Below are positions 5,924-8,491 of a stretch of DNA of 8,491 bases, piece by piece. A program made the translations under genes and the position numbers. This DNA is from Melioribacteraceae bacterium. GTDB taxonomy: Bacteria; Bacteroidota; Ignavibacteria; Ignavibacteriales; Melioribacteraceae. The number at the start of each line of letters is the position of its first letter. The stretch's first letter is position 1. The notes under the pieces were generated by a model. The model was not told where the DNA came from and did no database searches. It saw only the letters and a program-made list of their open reading frames with translations. The stretch lies in the NCBI GenBank assembly GCA_026987055.1, contig JALSNL010000387.1:1-8491 (forward strand). Reading direction: 5' to 3'.

Positions 5924-7282
5924 TATTTGTGCCAAAACACCTTTGTCAGAATGATTTTCAAGTTTTACTTCCACACCTAATACTTCTGCGGCTTTCTTTA
6001 CAATAGACAAACCCAAACCGCTTCCGGTAACTTGCTTATAATTTAGAGATTCTGAACGGAAGAAAGGATTAAAAACATGTTCCAGATCTTCTTCCAAAAT
6101 CCCTCTTCCGTAATCGGTTATTTCAATTGCCACATTCTTATTTTTAGAAATAGTTCTGATTTTTACCAGACCTCCTTCATAGGAATATTTAATTGAATTT
6201 GAAATTATATTCTCTAAAATCATATCGGCATAATATGGATCTGTTGTTACTTCAGTATTGTTTTTGTCTTCAATTTGGATTTGAATATTCTTTTCTTCGA
6301 TCAGTTTTCTATGACGGTGGATAGCATTATCGATTAACGAAAGAGCAGGAATTGTCTGCTTACGAAGAGCAATATTCTCTTTATCGAATCGAGCAAGCAA
6401 AAGAAGCTGATCAACACGGATTGACATATTATCAATTTCGGAGATACAATAGTTTATTTTTTCTTTATACTCTTCTTCTTTACGAGGCTTTCTAACAAGA
6501 ACTTCAAGAGTACCTTTAATTACAGACAAAGGAGTTCTCAATTCGTGCGAAGCATCGTTTGTAAATTGTTTTTCGCGCTCAAATGCTTGCAGCATTCTAT
6601 CAAGCAACTCATTTATTGATTTAGTCAGTGTATAAAGTTCATCCTTAATTCCCGGCAATTTAATTCTTTCGTTCAAATTGTTTTGAGTGATTCGATTTGT
6701 AGTTTCGGTAATACTTTCAATAGGCTGAATGCTCTTTCCGGCAAGATAACGGGTTATAAAAAATAACAGAACCAGGACAATTGGAAATAAAACAAACAAA
6801 ACATTTCTAAGATTATTTACAACAAGAATTGTTCCCTCTAAAGAAACAGCCGTAAGAAGATAACCTTTGGTTTGACCTTTAACCTTAATAGGAAATTGAA
6901 CTTGCCTAATTGCTTTGTCGCTTAATGTTGAATTAAAACGCTCACCATCAGTAAATTTACTCTTAAATTGTAATACCTGTTCTTTTAAGTTAATGGATTT
7001 GCTTAATACCTTACCATCAGGAGTTACAAGTTGTAAAAAAAAGGGAATAACCTCTGCTTCTTTATGTTCACGTTCTTCTTTAATAGCTTCAGTGTTAAAG
7101 TAAATACTATCCTGACTAACAACAACATCATTAATATGTTTTTCAGCTTCGTAAATAAGTGCCGAATCCAAATTAGAATAAACCGTTGTAGATACAATAA
7201 AATAGATTATAGCAAAAACAATTGCTATTACCAATGTAGCTGCAATTAAATAATAAGAGGCTATTCTGTTTTTAAACGTCAT
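5903..7282 (-). CDS. sensor histidine kinase of a metal-responsive two-component system (CusS-like)
   Basis: This 459-residue inner-membrane kinase has TM1 at about 10-31, a periplasmic sensor region of about 127 residues, TM2 at about 159-178 and a HAMP linker at about 179-232. Its HisKA domain carries the H-box FTNDASHELRTPL, with the phosphorylated His246. The ATPase domain has an N-box (LENIISNSIKYS, N358 and N362), a G1 box (DYGRG, 390-394), an F-box (FNPFFRS) and a G2 box (GSGLGLSIV, 420-428), so all catalytic boxes are intact. The periplasmic part has no Met or Cys and two His (H49, H73), with H73 inside the acidic run EEREHKEAE. CusS-type Met/His silver sites are therefore absent and the ligand is open. 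The start is set by an AAGGAA site in the end of the regulator gene, with only 2 nt between the two genes. It should phosphorylate the regulator encoded just upstream. Its final codons overlap the operator of the pump operon. Confidence 0.95.
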   Translation of the reverse strand: MTFKNRIASYYLIAATLVIAIVFAIIYFIVSTTVYSNLDSALIYEAEKHINDVVVSQDSIYFNTEAIKEEREHKEAEVIPFFLQLVTPDGKVLSKSINLKEQVLQFKSKFTDGERFNSTLSDKAIRQVQFPIKVKGQTKGYLLTAVSLEGTILVVNNLRNVLFVLFPIVLVLLFFITRYLAGKSIQPIESITETTNRITQNNLNERIKLPGIKDELYTLTKSINELLDRMLQAFEREKQFTNDASHELRTPLSVIKGTLEVLVRKPRKEEEYKEKINYCISEIDNMSIRVDQLLLLARFDKENIALRKQTIPALSLIDNAIHRHRKLIEEKNIQIQIEDKNNTEVTTDPYYADMILENIISNSIKYSYEGGLVKIRTISKNKNVAIEITDYGRGILEEDLEHVFNPFFRSESLNYKQVTGSGLGLSIVKKAAEVLGVEVKLENHSDKGVLAQIIFLRVS

Positions 7283-7284
7283 AT

Positions 7285-7953
7285 TTAATTTTCCTTGGCA
7301 ATATAACCAACACCCCTAATCGTTTTAATATGAGCACCGGAATCTTGCAATCCTAATTTGTTTCTCAAAGCATTTATATAAACATCTATTACGCCGGTAT
7401 TATATTCAAAATGTATATCCCAAACACTTTCTATAATTTGAGTTCTCCTGCAAACTTTACCTTTATTGCGTAATAAAAATTCTAAGAGTGCAAATTCTTT
7501 TTGAGTTAAAAATATTTCTTCTTCTTTTTTTAAAACTTGATGAGTTTTTAAATCTAAAATGATATCCCCAAATGTAAATTTGTCATGCTCACCGGATTTT
7601 GGTCTTAATTGTACTCGTATTCTTTCCAATAACTCATCAAAACTGAAAGGTTTTTTTATATAATCATTGGCACCGGCTTGTAAACCGAATATTGTATCTT
7701 GGACAGTATCTTTAGCGGTAAGAAAAATAATAGGTGTATCTTTAATGTCCTTCCGAAATTTACGACATACTTCAATACCGCTAATGCCGGGCAACATCCA
7801 ATCAAGCAGCAAAATATCATATTCACCGGAAAGAGCCCTATCCAAACCTTTTGTGCCGTCATAAGCAATATCAACGGAATAGGATTCTTCTTCCAAACCT
7901 TGTTTTATAAAATTTGCTATTCCGGGTTCATCTTCTATTACTAATATTCTCAT
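7285..7953 (-). CDS. OmpR/PhoB-family response regulator, metal-resistance type (CusR/CopR-like)
   Basis: This 222-residue cytoplasmic regulator starts MRILVIEDE. The receiver domain (about 1-117) has the acidic pair E7/D8, phospho-acceptor D51 in LLLDWMLPG, T79 and K101 (IKKPF). A winged-helix DNA-binding domain spans about 125-220, with LTQKEFALLEFLL (149-161) and the recognition region W-D-I-H-F-E-Y-N-T-G-V-I-D-V-Y-I-N-A-L-R-N-K-L, which closely resembles CusR/CopR/PcoR regulators. It ends in the typical T-I-R-G-V-G-Y. Once phosphorylated by the adjacent kinase it should activate the pump operon. The 11-bp repeats before its own gene and before the pump gene are the obvious candidate targets and imply positive autoregulation. 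The ATG has no clear Shine-Dalgarno sequence; the start is fixed by the family N-terminus. Family and role are firm, the inducing metal is not. Confidence 0.95.
   Translation of the reverse strand: MRILVIEDEPGIANFIKQGLEEESYSVDIAYDGTKGLDRALSGEYDILLLDWMLPGISGIEVCRKFRKDIKDTPIIFLTAKDTVQDTIFGLQAGANDYIKKPFSFDELLERIRVQLRPKSGEHDKFTFGDIILDLKTHQVLKKEEEIFLTQKEFALLEFLLRNKGKVCRRTQIIESVWDIHFEYNTGVIDVYINALRNKLGLQDSGAHIKTIRGVGYIAKEN
7291..7296 (-). promoter_or_regulatory. Shine-Dalgarno site of the histidine kinase gene
   Basis: AAGGAA (minus strand, 7296-7291) lies inside the last codons of the regulator gene, 8 nt before the kinase ATG at 7282. It fixes that start and supports coupled translation of regulator and kinase. 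Confidence 0.65.
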
Positions 7954-7986
7954 ATGGTAAAAATATTTATAAAATATTAGAATAAC

Positions 7987-8019
7987 TTTAATTGTTTCTT
8001 AAAATTTGCTTAAAATATT
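7987..8019. promoter_or_regulatory. second triple 11-bp direct repeat, candidate autoregulatory operator of the response regulator
   Basis: On the plus strand the units TTTAATTGTTT, CTTAAAATTTG and CTTAAAATATT start at 7987, 7998 and 8009, again 11 bp apart. Bases 7988-8015 match 5892-5919 at 23 of 28 positions, including an unbroken 15-bp identity. The array ends 33 nt before the regulator ATG. A possible -10 (TATAAA, minus strand, 7971-7966) lies 15 nt past it with no good -35, as expected for a promoter needing an activator. The flanking sequence is AT-rich but not otherwise similar between the two sites. Confidence 0.6.
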
Positions 8020-8097
8020 TTTTACTAGGGAATAGAAGAAAATGACTGTACTTAGTGTTTTGTACTTTTAGAAATTATTTTTATGATAAATAAACAG

Positions 8098-8491
8098 CTA
8101 TATCTTAGTGCCTTTTAATCGAAGTGAATTTGATATTACAGAAACGGAACTCATAGACATTGCAAGCGCACCAACCATTGGATTAAGAAAACCTAACGCC
8201 GCAATAGGAATGCCAATAATATTATAAATAAATGCCCAAAATAAATTCTGCTTAATTGTTCGTATTGTTCTCTTTGATAATTTAATTGCGGAAACAACAC
8301 TTAACAAACTTCCTTTTACCAAAGTAATATCCGAAGATTCAATTGCAATATCCGTTCCCGTTCCAATTGCAATACCGAGATCTGCAGTAACAAGAGCCGG
8401 CGAATCATTAATTCCATCACCAACCATAGCAACAATTTCACCTTGTTGTTGTAATTGTTTTACTTTTTCAGCCTTCCCTTCCGGTAATACT
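8098..8491 (-). CDS. copA: Cu(I)-type P1B ATPase (CopA-like), C-terminal fragment cut by right edge
   Basis: The frame is open from the window edge to TAG at 8100-8098 and gives the last 130 residues. It must not be started at the Met at 8427, because the upstream codons read [10 protein letters not shown], the conserved approach to the hinge of P-type ATPases. The hinge motif G-D-G-I-N-D-S-P (24-31 of the fragment) follows, then the end of the P-domain with [12 protein letters not shown]. Two final transmembrane helices carry Y89-N90 (FWAFIYN) and M111...S115 (AMSMSSVSV). These are the YN and MxxxS residues that form the Cu(I) sites of CopA-type ATPases. The enzyme would export Cu(I) or Ag(I) from the cytoplasm using ATP. 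About 84% of the protein, including the metal-binding N-terminus, DKTG and CPC, lies outside the window. A 144-nt gap with the operator-like repeat separates it from the regulator gene, so it may be a separate transcription unit. Confidence 0.93.
   Translation of the reverse strand, partial: VLPEGKAEKVKQLQQQGEIVAMVGDGINDSPALVTADLGIAIGTGTDIAIESSDITLVKGSLLSVVSAIKLSKRTIRTIKQNLFWAFIYNIIGIPIAALGFLNPMVGALAMSMSSVSVISNSLRLKGTKI

Noticed and set aside
8047..8067. Two TGTACTT copies 14 nt apart in the gap after the P-type ATPase gene
   Set aside because: They are short, have no matching copy elsewhere in the window and no clear promoter position, so chance is a sufficient explanation in AT-rich DNA.
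8098..8427. A small 109-residue gene starting at the Met at 8427
   Set aside because: The frame continues upstream to the window edge with conserved P-type ATPase sequence ([10 protein letters not shown]), so this is only the tail of a large ATPase gene.

Overview
The window is an AT-rich bacterial metal-resistance locus. Every gene I can support lies on the minus strand, so the locus reads from the right edge to the left. The base composition, a TAnnTTTG-type promoter element, signal sequences ending in ...NGQ, and an RND pump fused to its own TolC-like outer-membrane domain point to the Bacteroidota/Ignavibacteriota/Chlorobiota group. Clear Shine-Dalgarno sequences (AAGGAA, AAAGGA) before two genes would fit an ignavibacterial or chlorobial member better than a typical Bacteroides. 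This placement is inference.

Layout in the direction of transcription: (1) the last 130 residues of a Cu(I)-type P1B ATPase (CopA-like), cut by the right edge and continuing from 8491 to its stop at 8098; (2) an intergenic region holding a triple 11-bp direct repeat (7987-8019); (3) an OmpR/PhoB-family response regulator and (4) a HAMP-type sensor histidine kinase, separated by 2 nt; (5) a second copy of the triple 11-bp repeat (5891-5923), overlapping the kinase stop codon and followed by a plausible promoter; (6) a 1452-residue heavy-metal RND pump (CusA/CzcA family) whose C-terminus carries an extra hydrophobic signal-like segment and a complete TolC-like domain; (7) a lipoprotein membrane-fusion (adaptor) subunit 11 nt downstream; (8) a roughly 245-nt gap with two inverted repeats; (9) the first 21 codons of a probable TetR-family regulator, cut by the left edge, with a 28-bp inverted repeat just upstream of its start.

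Proposed working model: the kinase senses periplasmic metal and phosphorylates the regulator. The regulator binds the YTTAA repeats before its own gene and before the pump operon. The pump, adaptor and fused outer-membrane domain form a tripartite export complex encoded by only two genes. The P-type ATPase would move metal from cytoplasm to periplasm. Metal specificity is mixed. The ATPase has Cu(I) transmembrane residues. The RND pump has the D-D-E transmembrane triad and lacks the three porter methionines of E. coli CusA, so it looks closer to divalent-cation (CzcA-type) pumps. The sensor's periplasmic domain has no Met or Cys.

I saw no tRNA, rRNA, CRISPR array, insertion sequence or origin. 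The stretch 172-308 is AT-rich and I see nothing in it.
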